Source: Zygaena filipendulae | Taxonomy: Eukaryota; Arthropoda; Insecta; Lepidoptera; Zygaenidae | Length of the DNA stretch: 64,000 nucleotides | Assembly: GCA_907165275.2 (NCBI GenBank) | Contig: OU015651.1 | Location: 2,564,501-2,628,500, forward strand | Reading direction: 5' to 3' | In this document: positions 38,201 through 50,330 of the stretch, piece after piece | Numbering within the stretch: position 1 is the stretch's first letter | Layout of the letters: each line of letters starts with the position of its first letter | Position numbers and translations under genes: made by a program | Notes under the pieces: model-generated | What the model saw: the letters and a program-made list of their open reading frames with translations, nothing else | Database searches by the model: none | Told to the model about the DNA's origin: nothing

Positions 38201-41200
38201 TGTTCGGCAGTGATATGTCTTTCAGGAATTCGTTGAGGACCACACACAGTGATGTGAAATGCTCCATTCTATTCTTATCTGTCTTCAAATTTGAATAGTC
38301 TGTTGAAAAATATTCCAATATTGAATAAATAAGCCAAATTATTTTTTAATGCTGTCGAAACTCGCCCAGTTATAGCGTTATTCGAAGGTTGGGAGTTTAA
38401 TACCAGGCTATATTGTATCTTCAAAGTACAGAGTCATCTCTACTGACAAATACGACACGTGGTGGTGTCGTTGATGGAGGATCAGTCTCTTGACTGACAT
38501 CTCTTAAACCAGCCTTATTTTAATCTTACTTCGATTTTTGTCACCGAAATTTCGACAAAAATTCCATATAGGACCGAAATTTTGGCATAGTAGATTTTTA
38601 AGAGACCTTTTTAGAGATATAAAAATCACGTTTTCTTACGTGACATTAGGTCCTTCCACATTCTGAAAGACGTGGCCGAGTAGAAAGCACGGTAAGAGTT
38701 GCCGTCGCCTCGGTTTAGGCGGTTGATAATCCTGGCGAGCATACGCGCGGCATCGGGCAACACCTTTGGGGCGATCCTCTTCAGGTTGCTACATTCCAAC
38801 TGCAATCAGCGATTAGAAAGAAAGAAAGAAAGAAAACTACATTTATTTCAGCACAACACACAAGAAAAAGAAACATAAACAGTGCCCAATCTAAATGTCA
38901 AGACAATATCTCTTGCGTGCTCTGCCGGAAGGGTCACCAACTCAGCATTATCAAAGTGCGGGTACCTACATCTAGAGCTGGTTTTCAGTTAGCAGCCCGT
39001 TGTCATGCACGGACGGGGGTAACAACAGAAGGAGACAAATGAAAACCAAAACTATAACTTGTAAATGGAAACATGACGTGACATTTGATTCGATCAGTAG
39101 GGGGAGCACGAATTTTTTCGCTCTCGTCTTTCGATATCGTCGTAATGTCAAAGCGTTTTTTTTTATGGAAAATGAACAGTGCCATCTATCCAGCGTTGTT
39201 CGCTCGCTATCGAAAGGACGAGAGCGAAAAAATTCGTGCTCCCCCTACAGAACGAAACTATCAAGCATTAGGATGCAATTCTATATGTATACTAGCTGTC
39301 CGCCGCGATTTCATCCGCGGTGATTTCGGAGTTCCCGCGGAAATTCCGGGAAAAAGTACTCTACGTCCTTCTTTGTACCCCTGAGTTCTGGAGTTCCCGC
39401 GGGAATTCCGGGATAAAAGCTATCCTATCTTTTAAGTTGGACCATATTATAAATGGTTGCAAAATTTTATCAAAATCCGTTCAGTAGTTTCGGAGTCCAT
39501 CGCGGACAAACAACGTGACACGTAATTTATATATATTAGACTAGCTGTCCCCTGCGATTTCATCCGCAGTAATTTCGGAGTTCCCGCGGGAATTCCGGGA
39601 AAAAAGTCCTTCTTTGTACCCCTGACGGCCCTGACAGTAGTTTACGGTGATTAGCTGTTTCCCGTATTAATTCCGGAGTTCCCGAGGGAATTCCGGGATA
39701 AAAACTATCCTATCTTTTAAGTTGGACCATATTATGAATGGTTACAAAATTTTATCAAAATCCGTTCAGTAGTTTTGGAGTCCATCGCGGACACGTGATT
39801 TATATACATATATTACTAGCTGTCCCCCGCGATTTCATCCGCGGTAATTTCGGAGTTCCTGCGGAGGTTGCGGGAAAAAAGTACTCTATGTCCTTCAGTT
39901 CCCGAGGGAATTCCGGGATAAAAACTATCCTATCTTTTAAGTTGAACCATATTATAAATGGTTACAAAATTTTATCAAAATCCGTTCAGTAGTTTCGGAG
40001 TCCATCGCGGACAAACAACGTGACACGTGATTTATATATATTAGATATTAAGATAAGATAAGATTAGATATAGGTAATAATGAATCCCTATTTCCCTTGG
40101 TCACGGCATCACGAGTGAACGGCTGGAGCAATTTCGATAATAATTTTTTTGTTGGGTTTGTTACTGTAAGGAGAAGAATAATAAATTGAGTTCGGGGTTC
40201 CTGCGGGAATTCCGAATCTCCGAAACTGTTGGAGCGATTAGCTGATGTCATAACGAGTAAATTAGGATACTTTGGATTGCCTGCGGGAATTCCGAAACTC
40301 ACGCAGGTGAAACCGCGGGCGACAGCTAGTTCTTTATAAATGTATTTGTTGGCTGATATTATGAGAGATAAATGTAAGCAGGCAACGGAAGTGACGCGCA
40401 TTGGTGTCGCAGCGAAATTATTATTATGTTTACATATTCCACAGTTGATTTATTTTTTAATGAATTATAATATACACACCGGCAGAATTAGCGGAACATA
40501 AAAAGGCAGAGTATAGAAATAATTACGTATATATATTAAAACAAGTAATAATTAGACGTGAAGTAATAAATTAATATACATCTTTTAACACTTTAAAAGT
40601 TTGTAATTAAATAATTAAATTTTATTTAAAATTATAATAAAAAAAACACTTTTTCTCTAATTTGTGGGCACACAAATAATGTTGCAAATTAAAGATTACT
40701 GTGATTTTAAAACTAAATAAATGAACGATTAATAACGTGTGTTTCCCCTTCGTGATTTAACTTTTATTTGCAACATTGTCTGTGTTCTCACAAACTACAG
40801 TTTTTTTTTTTTTTTTTTAATTTTGATTACTTTTAATAAAATTTAACTAAAATCTTAAAGTCGATGTTAAAAGATGTATATTAGTTTATTACTTCATGCC
40901 TGATAATAATTTGTTTTAATATATATACGTAATTATTTCTATACTCTGCCTTTTTATGTTCCGCTAATTCTGCCGGTGTGTATATTATTTCACTACTGTT
41001 TCAGGTAGAAAACAAGTTAGAAACAAGGTATCGAAATTAATCACATACCTACCTAATCGACATACCCAAGCTATTTGAGACAGACTACGCATACAGTGTA
41101 ACAAATTAAATTTAGCACTCGGTATTCTAAAATTAGAGCAATAAATCAGGAATAGACAGATAGATAACTTTAGCAACCGCACATAAGAAATGGAGTCATG

Positions 41201-42536
41201 AGAATATACATATTGGGTGCAATGACGTATGCGATTTAATGCACAAGTACCTACTTTGGGGTCATACCAAAGGGTCACACCCTCTTTTCATATTATAAAA
41301 AAGATCATCTTTCTCATGAAGGAAGAGATAAGGTATGCATTTAGTTGTCTATGTTGTTGTATTGTTTGTTGCCATTTTCTCCAAATCAACTACAGTTCCA
41401 GTGTCATTTTTGCATTAGAAATGTTTTAAACTTTTGATGCAGTGATTATGAATGTTATAGGTCTAGAATCTAGAATCTATTATCTAGACTCTAGATAAGT
41501 CATGTTTAGCTATTAAATATTTATTAATCACATGCAGTTGCTATGGTAAAAGAGAAGTGTAAGGTCATCATCTTGATGATAAAGGTGCAGTTCAATAATT
41601 AATTTCAACATACAGGGTAAAAGGGTTTAAATGACATAGGGTACTTTTTATCCCGAAATTCTCACAGGAACTCCGAAATTAAAGCAGGTGAAACCGTGGG
41701 GGACAGTTAGTAGACAATAAATTAATAATCATTAAAATATGAATTTTGTTTGTGAAAATTAAATGAAACAAAGGAACTATTGGAAGTCTAGTGTGGCCTT
41801 CTAAATAGGTGACTATAAAGCAGAAAGTTCTTCAAAATAAGTCCTTATATCCAACACAGCAAACATCATGTAAGCTGCATAGTCGTACAAACCTTGTGGT
41901 CATTCCACGCATCTCTTTGGCACGATCGTCCACAGTAGTGTACAAACTGGCATCCGGAGCATTTCAGTACTTTGCCCCTGAAACAAAAGTTAGTGTGCCA
42001 TGGTCATTTCGTGTTTACATTTCGCTGAATGAATATGTGTGTAAATTTTTTTCACTGTATTACTAGAGACTGGTTTCTGTGACTTGACATGTGTATTTTG
42101 CATGTGGGGGATTAAGTTGATGATTTATGCCATCCTGTCTTTTCTAGGAAGCCCAAAAATCGTATGAACTTTGAAAAAGTTTCCGATTATGATTTATTGT
42201 TGACAGAAGTCCTAAGATGATCAGCTAATCTTATTAGTACAAAAATAACATGTAATCTTGATACATATTATATAAATATAAGATAAATCATAATCAGAAA
42301 CTTACTGTAAGTATGCCAGTGATTCATATTTACTAGACAATTAAGAGAAAATATTCAAATACAAAAAATAATACATATAGAGATAAAAGGTAGTAGGTAG
42401 GTACTTACTTTTCAAAACAAGAATCACAGCGACTCCCTCTTTCCTTTGAAGAAAGGACATATACAAAAGGCTCTTCTGTTAACAGAAGTTCGCCGGCTTT
42501 TATAACTGAATCTGTGTTTCTGCATTTATTCTTCAT
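32201..42536 (-). CDS. SMYD3: SMYD3-like SET and MYND domain lysine methyltransferase (9 exons)
   Basis: Exons: 42409-42536, 41893-41977, 38640-38799, 38172-38299, 37023-37199, 35977-36076, 33841-34146, 32804-32966, 32201-32408. All splice sites are GT-AG and all phases agree, giving 1455 nt and 484 residues (human SMYD3 has 428). The MYND zinc finger has all eight ligands: C37, C40, C49, C52, C58, C62, H70, C74. SET motifs are DHSCEPN at 195-201 and ISYID at 229-233; the post-SET cysteines (CQCDRC) are at 253-258. More Cys pairs follow (CNPKC-like, CDKC, CKYC) around an acidic Ser/Thr/Gly-rich insert in exon 7, then a TPR-like helical C terminus. Family members methylate histone or cytoplasmic lysines. 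The start lacks the usual GRG motif before KAGELL, so a further 5' exon is possible. A related SMYD subtype is the main alternative. Confidence 0.9.
34520..34690 (+). repeat. Interspersed repeat ('gtgattaccgccgcccatgg' type) in a SMYD3-like intron
   Basis: Contains 'ggggcaaacgggcaagtgg', 'cacctgatggtaagtgatta' and 'gcaggtgcgttgccgacctg', a block I recognise as common in lepidopteran genomes. The overlapping open frame from 34557 is not a gene. Confidence 0.6.
34825..35140 (+). repeat. Two GC-core repeat copies in tandem
   Basis: The first begins 'tagctgactcccgcagtttc', the second 'ctttcccccgtggttttacc'. The block 'gtgaaagaattttcaaaat' is present in both, so the pair is a partial tandem duplication. 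Within SMYD3-like intron 6. Confidence 0.6.
35443..35610. mobile_element. 168-bp imperfect hairpin element
   Basis: Perfect 14-bp ends (CACTACATTATCGC / GCGATAATGTAGTG) and partly complementary GATCG-rich inner sequence. Higher GC than its surroundings. Probably a MITE in SMYD3-like intron 6. Confidence 0.5.
36331..36535 (+). repeat. Complete GC-core interspersed repeat (family reference copy)
   Basis: Order of blocks: 'tagctgtgccccgcggtttc' core; 'ggagttcccgcggtaatccc'; 'cctatgtccttctctgtacc'; 'atttcatccaaatccg'; 'gccgtttttgcgtgattgag'; two 8-mers AAACATCT/AAACATCC; and the end 'ttataatattagtaggatta'. Around 25 copies or fragments occur in this window in both orientations. The structure suggests a non-autonomous retroelement or the tail of a non-LTR element, but no autonomous partner is visible here. 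Confidence 0.7.
36648..36955. mobile_element. MITE family copy 3 (agtccgtc ends)
   Basis: 'tactccgtcttatagatta' at the left, 'aaaagacggactaattaaaa' at the right, with two GACGTCAC sites inside, as in copy 2. Lies in SMYD3-like intron 5, close to the exon at 37023. Confidence 0.6.
37440..37501 (-). repeat. GC-core repeat fragment
   Basis: Core only, ending 'gcggggcacagctagt'; lies directly beside the foldback element at 37527. Confidence 0.5.
37527..37871. mobile_element. 345-bp foldback element in SMYD3-like intron 4
   Basis: Ends CTAAAGGTAGAG / CTCTACCTTTAG. The arms share 'agacaagcgaccgagacagg' and extend roughly 80 bases with a few mismatches. The central loop contains 'tcttcgtcttcttcttcctc'. 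GC-rich; overlapping long frames on both strands arise from the repeated cgaccgagacagg motif and are not genes. Confidence 0.6.
39098..39247. mobile_element. 150-bp hairpin MITE (tagggggagc ends)
   Basis: TAGGGGGAGC at the left and GCTCCCCCTA at the right. The arms pair over nearly 40 bases ('acgaattttttcgctctcgt'). Both sides are flanked by CAG, a possible 3-bp target duplication. In SMYD3-like intron 2. Confidence 0.6.
39292..40050 (+). repeat. Tandem array of GC-core repeat units
   Basis: Four same-orientation units in 760 bp, each with 'tagctgtcc...gcgatttcatccgc' or its remnant, 'atcctatcttttaagttg', 'attttatcaaaatccgttca' and 'agtccatcgcggac'. Units vary in length and some lack the 5' block, as expected from unequal exchange or repeated insertion. 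In SMYD3-like intron 2. Confidence 0.65.
40130..40330 (-). repeat. GC-core repeat copy opposite to the neighbouring array
   Basis: Ends 'gaaaccgcgggcgacagctag' with a doubled 'cctgcgggaattccgaa' block. Confidence 0.5.
40475..40980. mobile_element. 506-bp MITE with long terminal inverted repeats and TA target
   Basis: CACACCGGCAGAATTAGCGG at the left and its exact complement at the right. The ends match for about 75 bases with little change, then continue as imperfect arms ('gaagtaataaattaatatac') for about 150 bases. Flanked by TA/TA, typical of Tc1/mariner-type targets. No ORF. In SMYD3-like intron 2. Confidence 0.7.
41625..41710 (-). repeat. GC-core repeat fragment
   Basis: 'tgacatagggtactttttat' to 'gtgaaaccgtgggggacagtta'; decayed CpG positions suggest an older copy. 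Confidence 0.5.
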
Positions 42537-44819
42537 TTTCTCTTAAAGTTTATTTCTTAACCACCTATAATTTAAATGTAACGTGCTTGCGGAACATGGC
42601 CTCTCGTCCAGAGAAAACGAAAGTGAATGTGTCGGGAAATAATACCTAGAAGTTACGTATGAATTCTTAAAATATTATTTGGCCTCAGTACCTGCCGGTC
42701 CAAAATTATCTTCGCGTATAGGGCACATTATTTTTAGCGAATGCGCGACGACCGCTGAGTGCTGACGGAATGAGAAACGTCGTTACAGCGATCACAGCAT
42801 TAGGATACAAACAAAATGCATTCTATAAATACTCTCGTTCAAAATAAAACGCTATATTGAGTTCCAGATAACTTTGTTTTTGTTTCCATAATTAATTCGA
42901 TGGTTCTGCACGTAGTGGTTATATAGGTACTCTTTGGGTTCTGCTCACAAATTAACTAGATTTATGTGTTAAGGTTCTGCTTTCGACAAATCTGGAAATA
43001 AAAAATAAGTTTAAAATTCAAAAGTTCGGCACACAAAATACAAATTAACTAGTAGGAGTAGGTACCTACTAGAGATTAAGGTTTTGTTTTGTTGTTTTGT
43101 AGGTTTTAAGCACTCAGCCCTCAGGCCTGAGTAATTAATAATTTAATTAATTACTACGGTCTGTGGTTTTAAAATTTAAGTTGTTGAAAACACAGAGTAC
43201 TTTTGTTGAAAACTTGAAAAGCTGAGCCTGAGCAATATCAGCGATAGCGAATCATCAAAGGAATGAGAGAAAGAAATTGTTTTCTATCCTAATAGTCGAT
43301 TTTCTTAGTCATTTAAATCGATTTTTAATAAATCGATTATATAAATTACTTACACATATTTTTTGAAATTTTCGTAAGCAGCGACGGATGAAAAAAGGCT
43401 AGATTTTTTAGTTATAGTTAATAGAATAAAGTACCAAAAAAGGTTTGTTTTTTATTCTAATTTTGAAACAAAGGTCGTCATTTTGTTAATTGGCAACAGA
43501 TTCCTGAAAAGATGGGAATTATAAATTCGATTGTGTTTTATTTTTTTGTGTGTTATCTCAGATTTCCGTTATTTATAAGCCGATTTTTATTTTGTTAGAA
43601 AGAGTATACTCGTATCCTAAGTAGTCCCACTGTCGTCAGGTCAGCAATCAGCATCTAATGATCGGATCCTAATCATCAGTCGAGGAGGTAGTGTAAGTAT
43701 ATTTTTGTGTTAGTGTTATGTTGAAGTCGGATGTTTATTTTTTGAAGTTTGTTACATAATATGGGTAATTTCATTTGATTTTTATTCTGACAAGAATTTT
43801 CTTTTACAATTAGTTGCAAAAGGTTGCACTATTTCATTATAAAAAAATAGATTTTCAACCAAAAATCGAATATGATAATATTATCTTCAAAATTATAAAT
43901 CGATTATAGGTTGTCAAACAATCGATTTAAACAATCGATTATTTAATAAAACTTCATAGTTAAACTCTTTGTTTAGGTATTTGTATCTGAGACACATAAG
44001 TCTAATTAATTTGTGTCTGAGACCGAGAAACTGTCGGATACATTTTCAAAGCCATAAAAAAAAAACAAAATTGACTGGAGCATGTAGCACAAAGAAAATA
44101 ATACGAGATGTAGCATTTTTCATGTACGTAATAATCGTCTGTTTAAATTATGTATTTACCCTATAGTAATCCAAATAAAAAGTGTTTTGTTCATTTCCTG
44201 TAAAGCGACGCCACAGTCAAAACATATAATTATGTTATGACCTCAGACGAAATATGACCTAAGCACAGAGTACTTTTTAATATCTGAATTAGAGGTCCAA
44301 CTCTGCGCCTAAATTGGGAAAGTCGAAAAGCCGCCCTCTGGTCGCCTGTTTCGGAACTAACGCCAATATAACTTTAGTAGTCACATAATTATACTACTGC
44401 TGCCATCTCTTAGCCTGTTTCATAAAGTAACACATTATAATGATACCAAATTAAAATGTCGGTTTCATGTATAGAGTCGGCAATACTTTTGGAGTCCAAC
44501 CTTATTTTGCATACTTATATGAGAATTATTACCCGTGTGCCAGTACCTCAGAAGAATAATAATAATATTCTTCTGAGGCCAGTCAGTACTAAGTTGACAC
44601 TGCCTGGACCTAAGTCTGCAATGCATGTGACATGTCTGTGGCCCTGGCCCGAACCCAGAAGGTATAGTATTTTAATATCTGTGCCCGAACTAATTTCATC
44701 TCACAAACTCTAGTGGCGCCTCCTAGTAGCAAAGTTTGCAGCCGCCTTCCCCATTCACGAGGATCACCACAGGATCACAGAGTTGGGAGTTTACTGGCGG
44801 GAATCAAAGATGACGGTTC
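42537..44819. other. Upstream flank of the SMYD3-like gene, no gene seen
   Basis: AT-rich. Several ATCGATT/AATCGATT palindromes lie at 43313-43340 and 43865-43935. Contains a short perfect hairpin (44546-44578, cctcagaagaata stem). The promoter of the SMYD3-like gene is presumably in the first few hundred bases but has no recognisable TATA box. Confidence 0.4.
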
Positions 44820-46068
44820 GGTCATTTATTTTCATGTCGAAAATAAACAAAATTTTAACAAAAAATAAAAACCGACTTCCAAAAACACAAAACTAAAAAG
44901 CTAAAAATAATAAAATACCGATTTAATTTAAAAAAGACAAAACTACTCGTAATATTATTATTGGTTTGTGCTATCACTGGTTGGTTTGAATTCGGTGCCA
45001 AGCCCGCTTGTGTCCTCAGACCAAATAAAAACTAAAGACGGAACGTCTCGAACAATGAAGTGAAGCCGGTTGCGTACCTATGCATGTGGTGAGTCTTCTC
45101 ACGACGAGCTCGTGGCGGGAGTGGACTTAGCCCTCACACATCTACCTACTCCATATTTGACTTGCCACCGACTTCAAACCGATCAGTAGTAGCACAACAC
45201 ACACAGTTGTCTTTTGGATTAAATCGGTATTGTGTTATTTTTAGCTTTTAAACCGACTTCCAAAAAAGAGGAGGTTCTATGTTCAATTGTATGTATGTTT
45301 TTTTTTTTTTTTTTATGTATGTTCACCGATTACTCGAAGACGGTTGGACCGATTTGGAAAATTCTTTTTTTGTTTGAAAGGGTTTACTCCCAATTAGGTC
45401 CCATTGCCACCAAGTCGGGATCTGATGATGGGATCTTGGAGAAATCGAGGGAACTCTTCAACCTATAGCAATTTGGGTATTTTTTAATAGTAAATTATTA
45501 ATTTTCTTTTGAAAAGCAAAATTTGAAGAAGTGGAACTGATGATGAAGACCACAGATGGTCATCGGAACTACTCAACAATAATACGTATTTCACGGGTTC
45601 CGAGTGAAGCGATTTCAAAAATTGTTTTTTTGTTTGAAAGGGGATACTCCCAAATTGATTCCATTGTCACCAAGTCGAGATCTGATGATGGGATCTTGAA
45701 TTTATCGAGGGAACTCTTCAAAAATTATAGGTACACCTATAGCGATTTTTGTATTTTTTATAGTAAAACGTTTATTTGCTTTCGAAAAGCAAAATTTGAA
45801 GAAGTGGAACTGATGATAAAGACCACCCATGGTCATCAGAACTACTCAATAATAGGTATTTCACGGGTTCTGAATCGTATTAATATGGTTTCTAAACAAT
45901 TTATACCCGTCACAATGTATATGGTGAAGTGGAACTGATGGTGATATACTAGGAGAACTCCTCAACAATTAAAGTCCCTGCGTCGGGAAAAGCAATATTT
46001 TGTGAAAGGTGATAAGCAATTGACATTAGGCTATTGTAACTTAGAGAAATTACGAACTAAGTCACTTA

Positions 46069-46500
46069 AAACCGAAAAATAAACAAAATTTTAACAAAAA
46101 AATTAAAACCTACTTCCAAAAACACAAAACTAAAAAAGCTAAAAATAACAAAATACCGAGTTAATCCAAAAGGCAAAAACACACGTAATATTATTATAGG
46201 TTTGTGTTACCACTGATCGGTATGAAGTCGCCCGACTCCCGCCACCAGCTCTTCGTGAGCAAAACAACCCAAGTGGGCAGACACCAGCGTGCTTGTCACC
46301 GAATTCAAACCGATCAGTGGTAGCACAAACCAATAATAATATTACGTGTGTTTTTGCCTTTCGGATTAAATCGGTATTTTGTTATTTTTAGCTTTTTTAT
46401 AGTTTTGTGTTTTTGGAAGTCGGTTTTAATTTTTAGTTTTGTGTTTTTGGAAGACGGTTTTTATTTTTTTGTTAAAATTTTGGTTATTTCTCGCTTTTTT
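46069..46500. repeat. Palindromic module with an inverted loop
   Basis: Same arms as the other modules in this cluster, but its central loop (about 46213-46303, 'cccgactcccgccaccagct') is the reverse complement of the loop at about 46945-47035 ('gagctggtggcgggagtcga'). Confidence 0.55.
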
Positions 46501-46799
46501 AGTGGATTGGTTTGTAATTTAGGTATCTAAGTTACAATAGCCTAATGTCAACTGCTCATCACCTTTTACAAAATATTGCTTTTCCCGATTCAGGGACGTT
46601 AATTTTTGAGGAGTTCTCCTGGTACTTCACCATCAGTTTCACTTCGCCATATACATTGTGACGAGCATAAATTGTTTAGAAAACACATTAAAGTTAACGA
46701 ATCGGAACCTGTGAAATACCTATTATTGAGTAGGTAGGTAGTTCCGATGACATCTGTTAAAATTTTGCTTTTCGAAAGCAAATAAACGATTTACTTTAA

Positions 46800-47225
46800 A
46801 AAACCGACTTCCAAAAACACAAAACTGAAAAGCTAAAAATAAAATGCTAAAATTAACAAAATACCGATTTAATCCAAAAGACAAAAACACACGTAATATT
46901 ATTATTGGTTTGTGCTACCATTGATCGGTTTGAATTCGGTGACAAGCCCGCTGGTGTCTGCCCACTTAGGTTGTTCTGCTCACGAAGAGCTGGTGGCGGG
47001 AGTCGACTTAGCCTATCTACCCCCTCCATATTTGGCTTGTCACCGACTTCATACCGAACAGTGGTAGCACAAACCAATAATAATATTACGTGTGTTTTTG
47101 TCTTTTGGATTAAATCGGTATTTTGTTAATTTTAGAATTTTATTTTTAGCTTTTCAGTTTTGTGTTTTTGGAAGTCGGTTTTAATTTTTTTGTTAAAAAT
47201 TTTTGTTTATTTTTCGCTTTTAAGT
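46800..47225. repeat. Palindromic module with nearly perfect arms
   Basis: Arms of roughly 150 bases pair around an axis near 46,995: 'ccgatttaatccaaaagaca' pairs with 'tgtcttttggattaaatcgg'. Loop includes 'tgtctgcccacttaggttgt'. Confidence 0.6.
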
Positions 47226-47989
47226 GACTTAGTTGGTAATTTCTCTAAGTTACAATAGCCTAATGTCAACTGCTCATCACCTTTTACAAAATATTACTTT
47301 TCCCGACGCAGGGACGTTAATTGTTGAGGAGTTCTCCTAGTGCATCACCATCAGTTCCACTTCACCATATATACATTGTGACGGGCATAAATTGTTTACA
47401 AACCATATCAAAGTTAACGATTCAGAACCCGTGAAATACCTATTATTGAGTAGTTCCGATGACCATCTGTGGTCTTCATCATCAGTTCCACTTCTTCAAA
47501 TTTTTCTTTCCGAAAGAAAATAAACGATTTACTATAAAAAATACAAAAATAGCTATAGGTGTACCTATAATTTTTGAAGAGTTCCCTCGTTTACTCGAAG
47601 ATCCCATTATCAGATCTCAATTTGGTGACAATGGAATCGATTTGGGAGTATCCCCTTTCAAACAAAAAAACAATTTTTGAAATCGCTCCAATCGGAACCC
47701 GTGAAATAGGTATTATTGTTAAGTAGTTCTGATGACCATCTGTGGTCTTCATCATCAGTTCCACTTCTTAAAATTTTTCTTTTCATCAGCAAATGAACGA
47801 TTTACTATAAAAAATACCCAAATCGCAATAGTTGTGCCTATAATTTTTGAAGAGTTCCCTCGATTTCTCCAAGATCCCATCATCAGATCCCGACTTGGTG
47901 GCAATGGGACCTAATTGGGAGTAAACCCTTTCAAACAAAAAAAGAATTTTCCAAATCGGTCCAACCGTCTTCGAGTAATCGGTGAACAT

Positions 47990-48021
<32 letters not shown>

Positions 48022-48274
48022 CATACAATCGAACATAGAACCTCCTCCTTTTTGGAAGTTGGTTAAAAAATATCCAAATCGCTGTAGGTGTGCCTATAAT
48101 TTTTGAAGAGTTCCCTCGATTTCTCCAAGATCCCATCATCAGATCCCGACTTGGTGGCAATGGGACTTAAGTTGGAGTATACCCTCTCGAACAAAAAAAG
48201 AATTTTCCAAATCGGTTCAACCGTCTTCGAGTAATCGCGTAACAAATACACAACAAAAAAACAAATTTTTAACA

Positions 48275-48700
48275 AAAAAATTAAAACCGACTTCCAAAAA
48301 CACAAAACTAATAAAAAGCCCAAAATAAAAAGCTAAAAATAACAAAATATCGAATTAATTCAAATGACAAAAACACGCGTAATATTATTATTGGTTTGTG
48401 CTACCACTGATCGGTTTGAATTCGGTGACAAGCCCGCTGGTGTCTGCCCACTTGGGTTGTGCTTACGAAGAGCTGGTGGTGGGAGTCGACTTAGCCCATC
48501 TACCCTCCATATTTGGCTTGTCACCGACTTCATACCGATCAGTGGTAGCACAAACCATAATAATAATATTACGCGTGTTTTTGTCATTTGAATTAATTCG
48601 ATATTTTGTTATTTTTAGCTTTTTATTTTGGGCTTTTTATTAGTTTTGTGTTTTTGGAAGTCGGTTTTAATTTTTTTTGTTAAAAATTTGTTTATTTCTT
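48275..48700. repeat. Palindromic module
   Basis: Arms 'ttcaaatgacaaaaacacgc' and 'gcgtgtttttgtcatttgaa' pair exactly; axis near 48,480; loop in the same orientation as in the 46800 module. Confidence 0.6.
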
Positions 48701-50261
48701 GCTTTTTAGTGAGACGGTTTGTAATTTATCTAAGTTACAATAGCCTAATGTCAACTGCTCATAACCTTATACAAAATATTGCTTTTCCCGATGCAGGGAC
48801 GTTAATTTTTGAGGAGTTCTACTGGTACACCACCATCAGTTCCACTTCACCATATACATTGTAACGAACATAAATTTGTTTAGAAACCACATTAAAGTTA
48901 ACGAATCGGAATCTGTGAAATACCTATTATTTAGTAGTTCCGGTGACCATCTGTGGTCTTCATCATCAGTTTCACTTCTTCAAATTTTGCTTTCCGAAAG
49001 CAAATAAACGATTTACTATAAAAAATACAAAAATCGCTATAGGTGTACCTATAATTTTTGAAGAGTTCCCTCGATTACTCCAAGATCCCATCATCAGATC
49101 TCGACTTGGTGATAATGGAATCAATTTGGGAGTATCCCCTTTCAAACAAAAAAGCAATTTTCGAAATCGCTCCAATCGGAACCCGTGAAATACGTATTAT
49201 TGTTGAGTAGTTCCGATGACCATCTGTGGTCTTCATCATCAGTTCCACTTCTTCAAATTTTGCTTTCCAAAAGCAAATGAACGATTTACTATAAAAAATA
49301 CCCAAATCGCTATAGGTGTGCCTATAATTTTTGAAGAGTTCCCTCGATTTCTCCAAGATCCCATCATCAGATCCCGACTTGGTTGCAATGGGACCTAATT
49401 GGGAATATATCCTTTCAAACAAAAAAAGAATTTTCGAAATCGGTCCAACCGTCTTCGAGTAATCGGTGAACATACATAAAAAAAAAAAAAAAAAAACATA
49501 CATACAATCGAACATAGAACCTCCTCCTTTTTGGGAAGTCAGTTAAAAAATAGTTAAAAGTGGATTTTGTTGTGTTATAAGGTGCTATACCTATTATTGG
49601 ACAATAATTTTCACAGTGACGGTTTTTTATGCGCTCAAGAAGATAATTTTATTATATTAGGACATTTCGAGCTGATTTCTTCGGTTTCTTTCAAGAGCTC
49701 CGAGAATGTTCTTGCAAGCTATAGTACCGTGACTTGCAATTTCCAACGGTACAACGAAGCATTTTACCAGAAAATACCTACATTGATCTTACTTAATTTA
49801 ACTGCGTAACAAACAAACAAATAAACTCACTTTCGAATTTTTAATATTAGTAAGGATTACACATTTTTTTACTTACCAAAAATTACAATTTAGCAGCCTT
49901 ATATGGATTTGTTTGCGGTTAAGAGAGAATTAGTCCTAAATCCTAACTTAATGTAGTACGAGTCCATAAGTTGGTACCTAGTCATCCAAAATCAATCAAG
50001 AGATAAGTTCCAATTTTCAATATCACACCGGAAATGGAAACAATAGAGCAATGTTTTGAGTAAACAAACTCGTCTTAACGATATTTTAATGACCTTGTGA
50101 AAATTTGCATCTCTTATCGCAGCAAAATAATGATCAAGTAGGACCTACTGCGCGCGCATTTATGATGTGCAAGGTGGGCAGTCATGCTCATGAGGGGGAA
50201 GGGCGGCGGGGCCGCCAGTTAGCTCTGCGAGATGCTCTGTTATATGAAGTAAATTAGGCTA

Positions 50262-50330
50262 CTTTGGAGTTCCTGCGGGAATCCTGAAACTCACGCGGGT
50301 AAAACCGCGGGGAACAGCTAGTATTATTAT
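50262..50330 (-). repeat. GC-core repeat fragment inside the composite repeat
   Basis: 'actttggagttcctgcggga' to 'gcggggaacagctagtatta'; the same fragment recurs at 58866-58927 and, inverted, at 60023-60090, so it was present before the composite repeat was duplicated. Confidence 0.6.

Larger units (their letters stand above)
44820..49560. repeat. Cluster of interleaved foldback-type repeat modules
   Basis: About 4.7 kb made only of two alternating building blocks. Block 1 is a palindromic module with arms 'accgacttccaaaaacac...ggtttgtgctaccactgat' around a GC-richer loop; copies at about 44870-45250, 46069-46500, 46800-47225 and 48275-48700. Block 2 is a unit of roughly 260 bp containing 'gatctgatgatgggatcttg', 'gaagtggaactgatgatgaa' and 'ttgtttgaaaggggatactc', present in both orientations and duplicated within single stretches. 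Poly(T)/poly(A) runs close the units (45297, 47995, 49479). Open frames of 60-146 codons run through block 2 in most copies but show no known domain. Confidence 0.65.

Noticed and set aside
39000..39384. ORFs of 60-107 codons
   Set aside because: They run across a hairpin MITE and a GC-core repeat; no protein features.
45232..49515. Many 60-146 codon ORFs reading similar peptides
   Set aside because: They are frames through repeat block 2 of the foldback cluster. Listed as a repeat, not as genes, because no domain, start consistency or full-length frame is visible.
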